From NCBI RefSeq assembly GCF_009741265.1, contig NZ_WOWL01000001.1:1302001-1366000 (forward strand): 64,000 bases of DNA. The letters are read 5' to 3'. Numbering within the stretch: position 1 is the first letter of the stretch; the number at the start of each line of letters is the position of its first letter. The notes under the pieces are model-generated. The model did no database searches. It saw only the letters and a list, made by a program, of their open reading frames with translations, and had not been told where the DNA came from. Below, in pieces: positions 1 through 7,357 of the stretch. This DNA is from Pseudarthrobacter sp. GA104 (lineage in GTDB: Bacteria; Actinomycetota; Actinomycetes; Actinomycetales; Micrococcaceae). Both the position numbers and the translations under genes were made by a program.

Positions 1-10
1 CCGAAGGCAG

Positions 11-766
11 CTAGCTGACCGCAGCCCGCGCCCGGACCTCCTTGCGGTGCCGGTGCACGCGGTGCGCAATCACCAAGCCTGCGGTGGCCATGCCCACCGT
101 GACCGGGTAGCCCATCAGCCGCTCCAGCGTGCCCGGCTCCGGCACGTCCATGCGCGTCAGCCCGCCGGTTACCAAAGCAGCGGAGGAAACGGCACCGCAG
201 GCCAGGATGAACCAGGCGAAAGCGGTCTTCCGCAGCCAAAGGACGCCCAGCACCAACAGGGCGGCCGCCCCGGTGAGGAAGTACACCACAGCGCCCACGA
301 GGTGCCAGCTGGAGCCCGCATCCTCCGGCACCAGTCCCACGATCACAGTCCCGGCCCCGGCCGCCCCGGTCAGGATCCGCACCCAGACAGCCGCCATCCA
401 GGGCCGCCGCCGCGGCAGTGCCCATAGATCCGCCCGGGCCGCCACGCACAGCAGCCCGGAGGTCAGCAAAACAGCACCCAGCAGCATCCCCAGGCCCTGG
501 ACCACGAACGAGGCGTTCATCAGCCAGTTCAGCGGGGAACACACCTGGCGGCCGTCATAGATTCCGCAGTTCAGTGCCCCGAGGTCGCTGATATAGCCGG
601 TCCGGAGGTCGTAGGCTGCGGGTCCTGCCCACGCTCCGATCACTGCCGCCTCCGCCGCGAAATATTGCAGCACGCTCAGGACGGACCACGCGCCGATGTA
701 CTGCCGTGTGGAGGTGGTGTCCGGAATGAAGGCGAAGGCTGGGGCGGCGGACGGCGCTGAACTCAT
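11..766 (-). CDS. DUF998 family integral membrane protein
   Basis: This 251-residue protein is predicted to sit in the cytoplasmic membrane. A short N-terminal tail precedes about six hydrophobic helices. The polar stretch near residues 55-75 (YDLRTGYISDLGAL, then CGIYDGRQVCSPLNW) is the segment typical of the DUF998 family, whose biochemical role is unknown. Two cysteines in that loop could form an extracytoplasmic disulfide. The start is ATG at 766; a -10-like TACGCT lies six bases upstream with no Shine-Dalgarno sequence, so the mRNA may be leaderless. It is transcribed away from the tRNA-Arg gene. Family assignment is confident, function is not known. Confidence 0.85.
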   Translation of the reverse strand: MSSAPSAAPAFAFIPDTTSTRQYIGAWSVLSVLQYFAAEAAVIGAWAGPAAYDLRTGYISDLGALNCGIYDGRQVCSPLNWLMNASFVVQGLGMLLGAVLLTSGLLCVAARADLWALPRRRPWMAAVWVRILTGAAGAGTVIVGLVPEDAGSSWHLVGAVVYFLTGAAALLVLGVLWLRKTAFAWFILACGAVSSAALVTGGLTRMDVPEPGTLERLMGYPVTVGMATAGLVIAHRVHRHRKEVRARAAVS

Positions 767-848
767 GCCTTGAGCGTAGTACGGCCCCGCACCTTGTATG
801 CTTGTATCCGTGTCCGGCCGGACTGGCCCGCCGATCCTACGGACGCAA

Positions 849-921
849 GCCCTCGTAGCTCAGTGGATAGAGCACGGCTCTCCTAAAGCCGGTGTCGTTG
901 GTTCGATTCCAATCGAGGGCA
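849..921 (+). tRNA. tRNA-Arg (anticodon CCU)
   Basis: A complete cloverleaf can be drawn. The acceptor stem is GCCCTCG (849-855) with CGAGGGC (914-920). The D stem is GCTC/GAGC. The anticodon stem CGGCT/AGCCG encloses the loop CTCCTAA with anticodon CCT at 882-884. The T stem is GTTGG/CCAAT with loop TTCGATT, and A921 is the discriminator. CCA is not encoded. It reads the AGG arginine codon. The next reading frame starts one base after the discriminator. Confidence 0.97.
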
Positions 922-922
922 C

Positions 923-1411
923 TTGAACGATCCTTCCCCGGAGTTCCGGCTTCGCGCCTACCTCCTTGGCACCAACGGGCCCGGCCGCGCCGCAGAGGCG
1001 GGACGGTGGGCCGTCCAGCGGGACCTGCTGGACCGCGCGGAGGGCACCCGCGGCACCTTTTCCGGCGTCGTGCATTTTGCTCCCACGGACGACGACGGCC
1101 TGGCCCTTCGCGAGGAAGGCACCATGCGCTGGCCGTCCTTTACAGGCCCCGCTTCCCGCGAATACCTGCTGAAAAGCACAGCCCGCCCGGACGCGCTGGA
1201 CGTTTTCTTCCCGGACGGCCGCCCCTTCCACACCATGAGCTTCACCCCGGAGGCGAACCTGGACCAGCACTGGTGCGATCCCGACACCTACCGCGTCGCC
1301 CACACCTACGGGGACGCCAACAGCTTCAGCTACACGTGGGACGTGAAGGGCCCAAAGAAGGACCTGCTGCTGGCCTCGCATCTGGTCCGGATCCCGGGCG
1401 TTGCCGCATGA
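923..1411 (+). CDS. DUF6314 family protein
   Basis: This 162-residue soluble protein of unknown function has the DUF6314 pattern: an aromatic-rich N-terminus (GRWAVQRDLLD), a central L-x-EEG segment, then VFFPDGRPFHTMSF and a histidine/cysteine element (QHWCDPDTYRV) about 45 residues from the C-terminus. The start chosen is TTG at 923, because FRLRAYLLGT lies only a few residues downstream. That start is one base after the tRNA-Arg gene, so the mRNA must come from tRNA processing or be leaderless. The stop overlaps the ATG of the Nudix gene by four bases, indicating translational coupling. Confidence 0.8.
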   Translation: MNDPSPEFRLRAYLLGTNGPGRAAEAGRWAVQRDLLDRAEGTRGTFSGVVHFAPTDDDGLALREEGTMRWPSFTGPASREYLLKSTARPDALDVFFPDGRPFHTMSFTPEANLDQHWCDPDTYRVAHTYGDANSFSYTWDVKGPKKDLLLASHLVRIPGVAA

Positions 1412-1845
1412 AGGACCGCATTGTGGTCTCCGCCGTCTGCGTGTTCGACGACGCCGGCCGGCTCCTCACGGTGAGGAAGCGCGGCACGGCAATGTTCATG
1501 CACCCGGGCGGGAAGCCGGAGGCCGGCGAAACAGCTGTCCAGGCGGCAGCCCGGGAGCTGGCTGAAGAAGTTGGCATCGTCCTCGACCCACGTGAACTGC
1601 AGCTGATGGGCGTCTGGATTGCCGATGCCGCGAACGAGGCCGCCACTGATATTGAAGCCACCGTCTTCACTGCGCCGGGCACATGGGCGGCCCGCCCCTC
1701 GGCGGAGATCGAAGAAATCCGCTGGCTGGACCTGGCTGCCCTGGGCAGCGGCACGGAACCCGTCGAAGACCTGGCACCGCTGCTGACGGACCACATCCTG
1801 CCCGAGCTCGCCGCCAGGCCGGGCAGCGCTCCCTTGGGAGCCTAG
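1408..1845 (+). CDS. Nudix hydrolase
   Basis: This 145-residue protein belongs to the Nudix superfamily, which hydrolyses nucleoside-diphosphate-linked compounds with a divalent metal. The full Nudix box G-x5-E-x7-RE-L-x-EE-x-G is present at about residues 31-53 (GGKPEAGE, then RELAEEVGI). The N-terminal strand MKDRIVVSAVCVFDDAGRL is typical of housecleaning members. ATG at 1408 overlaps the stop of the DUF6314 gene (ATGA). A longer frame runs upstream through the tRNA but is not coding. Its 3' end overlaps the stop of the convergent ABC exporter by three bases. The substrate cannot be deduced. Confidence 0.92.
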   Translation: MKDRIVVSAVCVFDDAGRLLTVRKRGTAMFMHPGGKPEAGETAVQAAARELAEEVGIVLDPRELQLMGVWIADAANEAATDIEATVFTAPGTWAARPSAEIEEIRWLDLAALGSGTEPVEDLAPLLTDHILPELAARPGSAPLGA

Positions 1846-3755
1846 AACTCCGGAACTGCTTCCTGGGCTACTGCCGTGGCCTCGTTGAACTGCGTCCGGT
1901 AAAGCTCGGCGTACCGCCCTTCGGCAGCAAGCAGTTCGGTGTGGGTCCCGCGTTCCACGATCCGGCCGTCCTCCACTACCAGGATGGCGTCCGCGGCCCG
2001 GACCGTGGACAGGCGGTGCGCAATCACGACGGCGGTGCGCCCCTCGAGCGCGGCCCCCAGGGCCGCCTGCACGGCCGCTTCGTTGGTGGAGTCAAGGGCA
2101 GCCGTTGCTTCATCGAGGATGACCACCCGCGGCTGGGCGATAAGCAGCCGCGCAATGGTGAGGCGCTGCCGTTCACCGCCCGAAAGCCGGTAGCCGCGCT
2201 CCCCCACCACGGTGTCCAGCCCGTCCGGCAGGGAACGGATCATGGTTTCCAGCCTGGCCTGCCGGATGGCCTCCCACATGTCCGCTTCCGTGGCATCCGG
2301 CCTGGCAAGCCGAAGGTTGGAGGCGATGGATTCGTGGAAGAGGTGGCCGTCCTGCGTGACCATGCCCAAGGTCTGCCGCATGGAGTCGAAGGTCAGGTCG
2401 CGGACATCCACCCCGGCGCCCCGCTCCACGCCGCCGAAACGGACGGCGCCGGAATCCACATCGTAGAGCCGGGCCAGCAGCTGCGCGATGGTCGACTTGC
2501 CGGCGCCGGAGGAGCCCACCAGCGCCACGGTCTGCCCGGGCTCCACCCGGAAACTGATACCGTGCAGGACTTCCTCCCCGCCGCGGGTGTCAAGGATGGA
2601 GACGTCTTCGAGTGAAGCCAGGGAGACCTTGTCCGCAGAGGGGTAGGAGAAGCGGACGTTGTCGAACTCCACCGAGAGCGGGCCGCGCGGCGATTCCACC
2701 GCATCCGGCTTTTCCCGGATGAGCGGCTTGAGGTCCAGGATCTCGAACACGCGCTCAAAGCTGACCAGGGCGCTCATGATCTCCACCCGGGCATTGGAGA
2801 GTGCGGTCAGCGGGGCGTAGAGCCGGGTAAGCAGCAAAGCCAGCACAACAACGTCGCCTGCGGCGAGTTGGCCTCCGAGCGCCAGCCATCCGCCCAGGCC
2901 GTAGACCAGGGCGAGAGCCAGTGCGGAGACCAGGGTCAGTGCCGTGACAAAGGTGAACTGGAGCATTGCCGTGCGGACGCCGATGTCCCGCACCCGGCCG
3001 GCCCGGAGGGCGAATTCGCGGGATTCTTCGTCCGGGCGGCCGAAGAGCTTTACCAGCGTGGCGCCGGGGGCGGAGAAACGCTCCGTCATCTGCGTGCCCA
3101 TGGTGGCGTTGTGTTCGGCGGCCTCGCGGCGCAGCTCCGCCAGCCTGGAACCCATCCGGCGGGCCGGGATCAGGAAGATCGGAAGCAGGATCATGGCCAG
3201 CACAGTCACCAGCCAGGACTTGTTCAGCATCACCACCAGCGTCAAGGCCAGCGCCACCACGTTGCTGACCACGCCGGAGAGCGTGCCGGCGAAAGCCGAC
3301 TGCGCGCCGATCACATCGTTGTTGAGGCGACTGACCAGCGCGCCGGTGCGGGTACGCGTGAAGAACGCTATCGGCATCTTCTGCACGTGGTCGAAAACCT
3401 TGGTGCGCAGGTCCAGGATCACGCCCTCACCGATCGAAGAGGACAGCCAGCGCGTCACCAGTCCAAGCCCGGCTTCTGCCACGGCTGCGACCGCGATCAG
3501 CACCGCCAGCCATATCACCGTTCCGGCGTCCGCCTTCGCGATGATCGCGTCGACCACCTGGCCTGCGAGCACGGGTGTGGCCACCGCAAGGACCGCCATC
3601 ACGATGGACAGCAGCACAAAGGCGGTGAGCTTTCCGCGATGCGGCCGGGCGAAGCCGAACACGCGCTTGAGGAGCTCCTTGGAGAACGGCTTGGAGCCGT
3701 TCGTAGCGCGGGCGATGTTGTAGAGGGAGCTCCAGGCCACCCGGTCCATACTCAT
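1842..3755 (-). CDS. ABC exporter, fused permease and ATPase
   Basis: This 637-residue half-transporter carries a type I exporter membrane domain (six helices, about residues 40-330) followed by a nucleotide-binding domain. The latter has Walker A GSSGAGKST, signature LSGGERQR and Walker B VVILDEAT, with a switch histidine in VVIAHRLSTV. Such proteins export lipids, peptides or drugs as dimers. There is no second half-transporter, so a homodimer is likely. Its ATG overlaps the stop of the ABC-F gene (ATGA), making a two-gene operon. Pairing with an ABC-F ribosome factor hints at a drug-related role, which is inference. Confidence 0.93.
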   Translation of the reverse strand: MSMDRVAWSSLYNIARATNGSKPFSKELLKRVFGFARPHRGKLTAFVLLSIVMAVLAVATPVLAGQVVDAIIAKADAGTVIWLAVLIAVAAVAEAGLGLVTRWLSSSIGEGVILDLRTKVFDHVQKMPIAFFTRTRTGALVSRLNNDVIGAQSAFAGTLSGVVSNVVALALTLVVMLNKSWLVTVLAMILLPIFLIPARRMGSRLAELRREAAEHNATMGTQMTERFSAPGATLVKLFGRPDEESREFALRAGRVRDIGVRTAMLQFTFVTALTLVSALALALVYGLGGWLALGGQLAAGDVVVLALLLTRLYAPLTALSNARVEIMSALVSFERVFEILDLKPLIREKPDAVESPRGPLSVEFDNVRFSYPSADKVSLASLEDVSILDTRGGEEVLHGISFRVEPGQTVALVGSSGAGKSTIAQLLARLYDVDSGAVRFGGVERGAGVDVRDLTFDSMRQTLGMVTQDGHLFHESIASNLRLARPDATEADMWEAIRQARLETMIRSLPDGLDTVVGERGYRLSGGERQRLTIARLLIAQPRVVILDEATAALDSTNEAAVQAALGAALEGRTAVVIAHRLSTVRAADAILVVEDGRIVERGTHTELLAAEGRYAELYRTQFNEATAVAQEAVPEF

Positions 3756-5422
3756 TTTCTGGTGCCTTTCGGGGCGCTGGCGCCCGGCATTTCCGTAATG
3801 ACGCCGTTATCCACATTCCAACGTACATCCAGCCGCACGTTTTCCAGGAGCCGCCGGTCGTGGGTCACCAAAAGCAGCGAACCATCGTAGCTTTCCAGGG
3901 CCTCCTCCAGCTGCTCGATGGCGGGAAGGTCAAGGTGGTTGGTGGGCTCATCCAGGACCAGGAGGTTCACGCCGCGGGCCTGCAGCAGCGCGAGCGCGGC
4001 CCGGGTCCGCTCGCCCGGCGACAGGGAGTCGACGGTCCGGGACGTGTGGTCCGCCCTTAGGCCGAACTTGGCAAGCAGGGTGCGGACCTCGGCCGCGGTC
4101 AGATCCACCAGGACTGCCTCGACGGCGTCAGCCAGGGTCAGGTTGCCGGCCAGCAGCCCGCGGGCCTGGTCAATCTCGCCAATGGCCACGGAGGCCCCCA
4201 TGGCGGCACTGCCGGAATCGGGCTCGATGCCGCCCAGCAGCAGCCGCAGCAGGGTGGACTTCCCGGCACCGTTGGGTCCGGTAATGCCAATCCGCTCCCC
4301 CGCGTTGAGCTGGAAGTTGACGGGTCCCAGGGTGAAGCCGCCCTGCCGGACCACGGCATCGCGGAGCGTCGCAACCACGGAACTGGAGCGGGGTGCCTTG
4401 CCGATGGAGAACTGGAGTTGCCATTCTTTCCGCGGCTCTTCCACCACATCCAGCCTCGCAATGCGGGACTCCATCTGCCGCACTTTCTGGGCCTGCTTCT
4501 CTGAAGACTCGGTGCTGGCGGCGCGGCGGATCTTGTCATTGTCCGGGCTCTTTTTCATGGCATTCCGGACGCCCTGCGAGCTCCATTCACGCTGGGTCCG
4601 GGCCCGGGACACCAGGTCGGCCTTGGTGGCCGCAAACTCCTCGTACTTTTCGCGGGCGTGCCGCCGGGCAACGGCGCGTTCCTCGAGGAAGGCGTCATAG
4701 CCGCCGTCGTAAACGGCCACGGCATTCTGCGCCAGGTCCAGTTCCACCACCGTGGTGACACAGCGGGCCAGGAACTCGCGGTCGTGGCTCACCAGCACAG
4801 CACCGCCACGCAGGCCTTTGACGAAGTCCTCGAGCTTGTCGAGGCCCTCCAGATCAAGGTCATTGGTGGGTTCATCCAGCAGCACCACGTCAAACCGGCT
4901 CAAGAGCAGCGCAGCCAGCGCAACCCGCGCGGCCTGCCCGCCGGAAAGGGCCGTCATGGCCGCATCCGGGCCGGTCTCCAGCCCAAGGTCCGCCAATACC
5001 GCTGGAAGCCGGTCGTCCAGGTCGGCCGCACCCGAAGCCATCCACCGGTCGAAAGCCAGTGCATAGGCATCATCGGCTCCCGGGGCACCTGCTCCGAGCG
5101 CCTCCGCCGTGGCTTCCATGTCGGCCGTGGCCTGTGCACAACCCGTGCGCCGCGCAATGTACCCCGCAACGGTTTCACCCGGCACCCGTTCATGCTCCTG
5201 GGGAAGCCACCCCACGAAAGCGTCGGCAGGGGCAAGACTGACCGAGCCGTCCTGCGGCTCGTCCACGCCCGCCAGAAGCCGGAGCAGCGTCGACTTCCCG
5301 GCTCCGTTGGCACCCACCACGCCCACTACGTCCCCGGGCGCGACGGTCAGGGAAAGCCCGGAGAAAAGCTGCCGGTGGTCATGACCGCCGGAAACGTCCT
5401 TGGCTACGAGGGTTGCAGTCAT
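3752..5422 (-). CDS. ABC-F family ATPase (ribosome-associated)
   Basis: This 556-residue soluble protein has two ATP-binding cassettes and no membrane domain. Cassette 1 has [18 protein letters not shown] and LLDEPTNDLDLE. Cassette 2 has [18 protein letters not shown] and LVLDEPTNHLD. A charged linker rich in Lys/Arg/Glu (about residues 240-320) corresponds to the P-site tRNA interaction motif. ABC-F proteins act on the ribosomal E site as translation factors or antibiotic-protection proteins. The start is ATG at 5422, preceded by AAAGGA. The frame stays open 53 codons upstream to a second possible start at 5581, through a leader hairpin. Whether it is a resistance or housekeeping member is unresolved. 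Confidence 0.92.
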   Translation of the reverse strand: MTATLVAKDVSGGHDHRQLFSGLSLTVAPGDVVGVVGANGAGKSTLLRLLAGVDEPQDGSVSLAPADAFVGWLPQEHERVPGETVAGYIARRTGCAQATADMEATAEALGAGAPGADDAYALAFDRWMASGAADLDDRLPAVLADLGLETGPDAAMTALSGGQAARVALAALLLSRFDVVLLDEPTNDLDLEGLDKLEDFVKGLRGGAVLVSHDREFLARCVTTVVELDLAQNAVAVYDGGYDAFLEERAVARRHAREKYEEFAATKADLVSRARTQREWSSQGVRNAMKKSPDNDKIRRAASTESSEKQAQKVRQMESRIARLDVVEEPRKEWQLQFSIGKAPRSSSVVATLRDAVVRQGGFTLGPVNFQLNAGERIGITGPNGAGKSTLLRLLLGGIEPDSGSAAMGASVAIGEIDQARGLLAGNLTLADAVEAVLVDLTAAEVRTLLAKFGLRADHTSRTVDSLSPGERTRAALALLQARGVNLLVLDEPTNHLDLPAIEQLEEALESYDGSLLLVTHDRRLLENVRLDVRWNVDNGVITEMPGASAPKGTRK

Positions 5423-5530
5423 TGATCCATCCTTTCGCCGCTGTTGCGCAGCGTCTTTTCTGCCTAAAACCGGCCGGCAGGGCCATGCCGATTGCCCGGG
5501 AGGAAGGTGCGCGGGCCGCAGGACATGAAA

Positions 5531-5575
5531 GAACCCGCTGGTCCGGACTTGGGGGGTGTACGGACCAACGGGCTC
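5531..5575 (-). promoter_or_regulatory. Leader hairpin upstream of the ABC-F gene, candidate attenuator
   Basis: Two 18-base arms (5531-5548 and 5558-5575) pair almost perfectly, with three G-U or mismatched positions, and enclose a C-rich loop of nine bases. In the transcribed direction the 3' arm is followed by TTTC, a weak U tract. The hairpin begins within a few bases of the predicted transcription start and lies about 110 bases before the ABC-F start codon. Hairpins in ABC-F leaders are known in other bacteria as ribosome-mediated attenuators. That role here is inference. Confidence 0.55.
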
Positions 5576-5583
5576 GACCATCA

Positions 5584-5612
5584 AGCATAGTCGAAACGGC
5601 TGCGCGGGTAAA
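5584..5612 (-). promoter_or_regulatory. Promoter of the ABC-F / ABC exporter operon
   Basis: On the minus strand there is TTTACC (5607-5612), a 17-base spacer and TATGCT (5584-5589), a reasonable match to -35/-10 elements. Transcription would begin near 5581-5576, at or next to an ATG (5581) that opens a short leader frame directly over the hairpin. Confidence 0.55.
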
Positions 5613-5671
5613 ACCGGGACTCAAGGGGCAGGCTAAAATCAACGAAACACCCGTTCTGCAGAGAGCCCTCC

Positions 5672-6406
5672 ATGACCATCCCCGCCAAGGCGTTCCAGCG
5701 CTGGCTGCAAGGCATTGCGCCGGACGCCAGCACGGCAGATGTCTGCAGGATCTCCGGGATCAAGCGGACCACGCTCGCCCAGCAGCTGGTCCGCGGGAAA
5801 GTCGCCGTGGGCACTGTCGTGAGCATCAGCCGCGCCTACGGCGTCAATCCTGTTGCGGCCCTCGCCACCTTCGAGGCCTACCGGGACCTGGCCGGTCCCC
5901 TGCCTCCGCCCACCCGGTGTGAGCTGGTGAGCCAGATTTCCACGGCCGACCTCCTGCAGGCACTGCTGGCGCGGCCGGCGATGGAAGCAGCCGCCCCAGG
6001 GAAGGAACCCCTGCCGCTCTCTGCGGCGCCGCATTCCACTTCGGTCAAGAACTGGGTTGATGCAATCGACGACGGCGAACTGCGGCACCGCGTATCGGCT
6101 GCCACGGGGGTTGCGCCCCAGAACTACTCTGCCCAGCTGACCGCGAACCGGCTGTCCCCTGAACTGGCCATAGCCACGTCCCTCGCCGCGGGCGTCGGAC
6201 CCACAGGCGGGCTGGTGGCTACCGGCCTCATCACGGAGGAAGAGGCCGGTTGGCCGGCCGGCGCCCGGCAGCGGGCCTTGGACAGCCTGTCCGACGGCGA
6301 CCTCACCGCCCTGGCCGGCGACAGGCTGCAGGCACTGGGCAAGGTACTGCGGCGCCAGGAGCAAGACCAGGCGCAGACCGAAAAGATCTGGGAGAACCTG
6401 GGATGA
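5672..6406 (+). CDS. Helix-turn-helix regulator-like protein
   Basis: This 244-residue protein has an N-terminal segment (about residues 10-70) resembling an XRE-type helix-turn-helix: STADVCRISGIKRTTLAQQL followed by a second helix pair and AYGVNPVAAL. The remainder is largely helical with no recognised domain. Residues 120-200 repeat the theme in weaker form (LRHRVSAATGVAPQNYSAQL), suggesting an internal duplication. ATG at 5672 is preceded by GAGAG, and a -10-like TAAAAT lies about 40 bases upstream. Its stop overlaps the ATG of the next gene (ATGA), so the two proteins are made together. Target genes are unknown. Confidence 0.7.
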   Translation: MTIPAKAFQRWLQGIAPDASTADVCRISGIKRTTLAQQLVRGKVAVGTVVSISRAYGVNPVAALATFEAYRDLAGPLPPPTRCELVSQISTADLLQALLARPAMEAAAPGKEPLPLSAAPHSTSVKNWVDAIDDGELRHRVSAATGVAPQNYSAQLTANRLSPELAIATSLAAGVGPTGGLVATGLITEEEAGWPAGARQRALDSLSDGDLTALAGDRLQALGKVLRRQEQDQAQTEKIWENLG

Positions 6407-7140
6407 TCGAAATTCTTCAGTGGTCCACTCTTGCCATCTGCGGCCTTGTTGCGGCTGCCCGCCTCCCCAGCGCCCTGCGCGGCGAGAACAGGTCGCTCTT
6501 CTATATCTTCGCCCTGATGACCGCAGCCATCCTCTTGAGCATCGAGGCGCCGTACGTAGCCATCGACCAGGCTTTGGGCGGCATCAACCTTGCCAACCTG
6601 CTGCTGCGCTTCATCATCTTTGCCGCCATCTATTTCATCGGGATACGCGTCACGCGCGGCTTCGGTGCTGAAGGCGCGTACCGGCTCATCACGGGAAAGC
6701 CCGGCATGATGGTGCTGGCGGTCGTTTCGCTGGTGATGACAGCGGTGTTCTTCATGATGGACACCACCGGTTCATCGGCGGGACTGTCGGCACCGTCGGT
6801 CAGAAACCAGCACAACGCCATCCTGGCCCAGTACTACGGTGCCGCGGGCCGCGCCTACCCCGCATATGTAGGCCTCGTCCTGCTGCCCGCCATGGTGCGG
6901 GCAGTCCGGAGCCGGCTGCCGGTGCTGGTGCGGGTGGCAGCCGCCCTTCTTGCCCTGGGCGGCGTGGCGATTGGCCTCAGCCTGCTGTTTCCACTGGTGC
7001 CTCCGGGATGGGGCGCCATCATGTTCGTGGTCAACTACACCGCCGTGCTGTGTTACGTGGTTGGGCTGGCGCTGATCTGGGCGGCGCGGGTGCGCAGCGG
7101 CAGGCCTTTGTCCACCAAAAGGACATATACCGAAAAGTAA
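6403..7140 (+). CDS. Seven-helix integral membrane protein paired with HTH regulator
   Basis: This 245-residue protein has about seven hydrophobic helices and short loops, with a basic C-terminal tail. It resembles the MAB_1171c-type putative transporter family found beside XRE regulators in actinobacteria, but no catalytic motif is visible. ATG at 6403 overlaps the stop of the HTH gene. The tight coupling suggests a membrane sensor, transporter or anti-regulator working with that DNA-binding protein. Its function is unknown and the family link is tentative. Confidence 0.65.
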   Translation: MIEILQWSTLAICGLVAAARLPSALRGENRSLFYIFALMTAAILLSIEAPYVAIDQALGGINLANLLLRFIIFAAIYFIGIRVTRGFGAEGAYRLITGKPGMMVLAVVSLVMTAVFFMMDTTGSSAGLSAPSVRNQHNAILAQYYGAAGRAYPAYVGLVLLPAMVRAVRSRLPVLVRVAAALLALGGVAIGLSLLFPLVPPGWGAIMFVVNYTAVLCYVVGLALIWAARVRSGRPLSTKRTYTEK

Positions 7141-7274
7141 CAAAGCGGGCTTTCACAAAAACATTAGAATGTGAAACAATCATGAATGTGTGAAGGTGGA
7201 GCGCACGGCGTTTGCGAACGGGGATATTTCTTGAACGCTTGCGTTCCGGGGGCCTTCGCATGCATTGGGGGGAT

Positions 7275-7309
7275 GAGTGGTGGCGGGACGTTGGGGACCG
7301 CCCCCACTC
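7275..7309. terminator. Terminator hairpin between the 7-helix gene and the mannosidase
   Basis: A 12-bp stem with one mismatch (7275-7286 with 7298-7309) encloses an 11-base loop, between two convergent genes. A T-rich segment follows on the plus strand. The rest of the 217-base gap has no supported gene. Confidence 0.5.
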
Positions 7310-7357
7310 AGCCTATTTAACGCTGTTTTCGGGGCGCCAAGCCCCCGCCCCTCATGC

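Noticed and set aside
892..1407. Upstream extension of the Nudix frame
   Set aside because: It runs through the tRNA and the DUF6314 gene in another frame, is arginine/proline-rich, and the ATG at 1408 gives the normal Nudix length.
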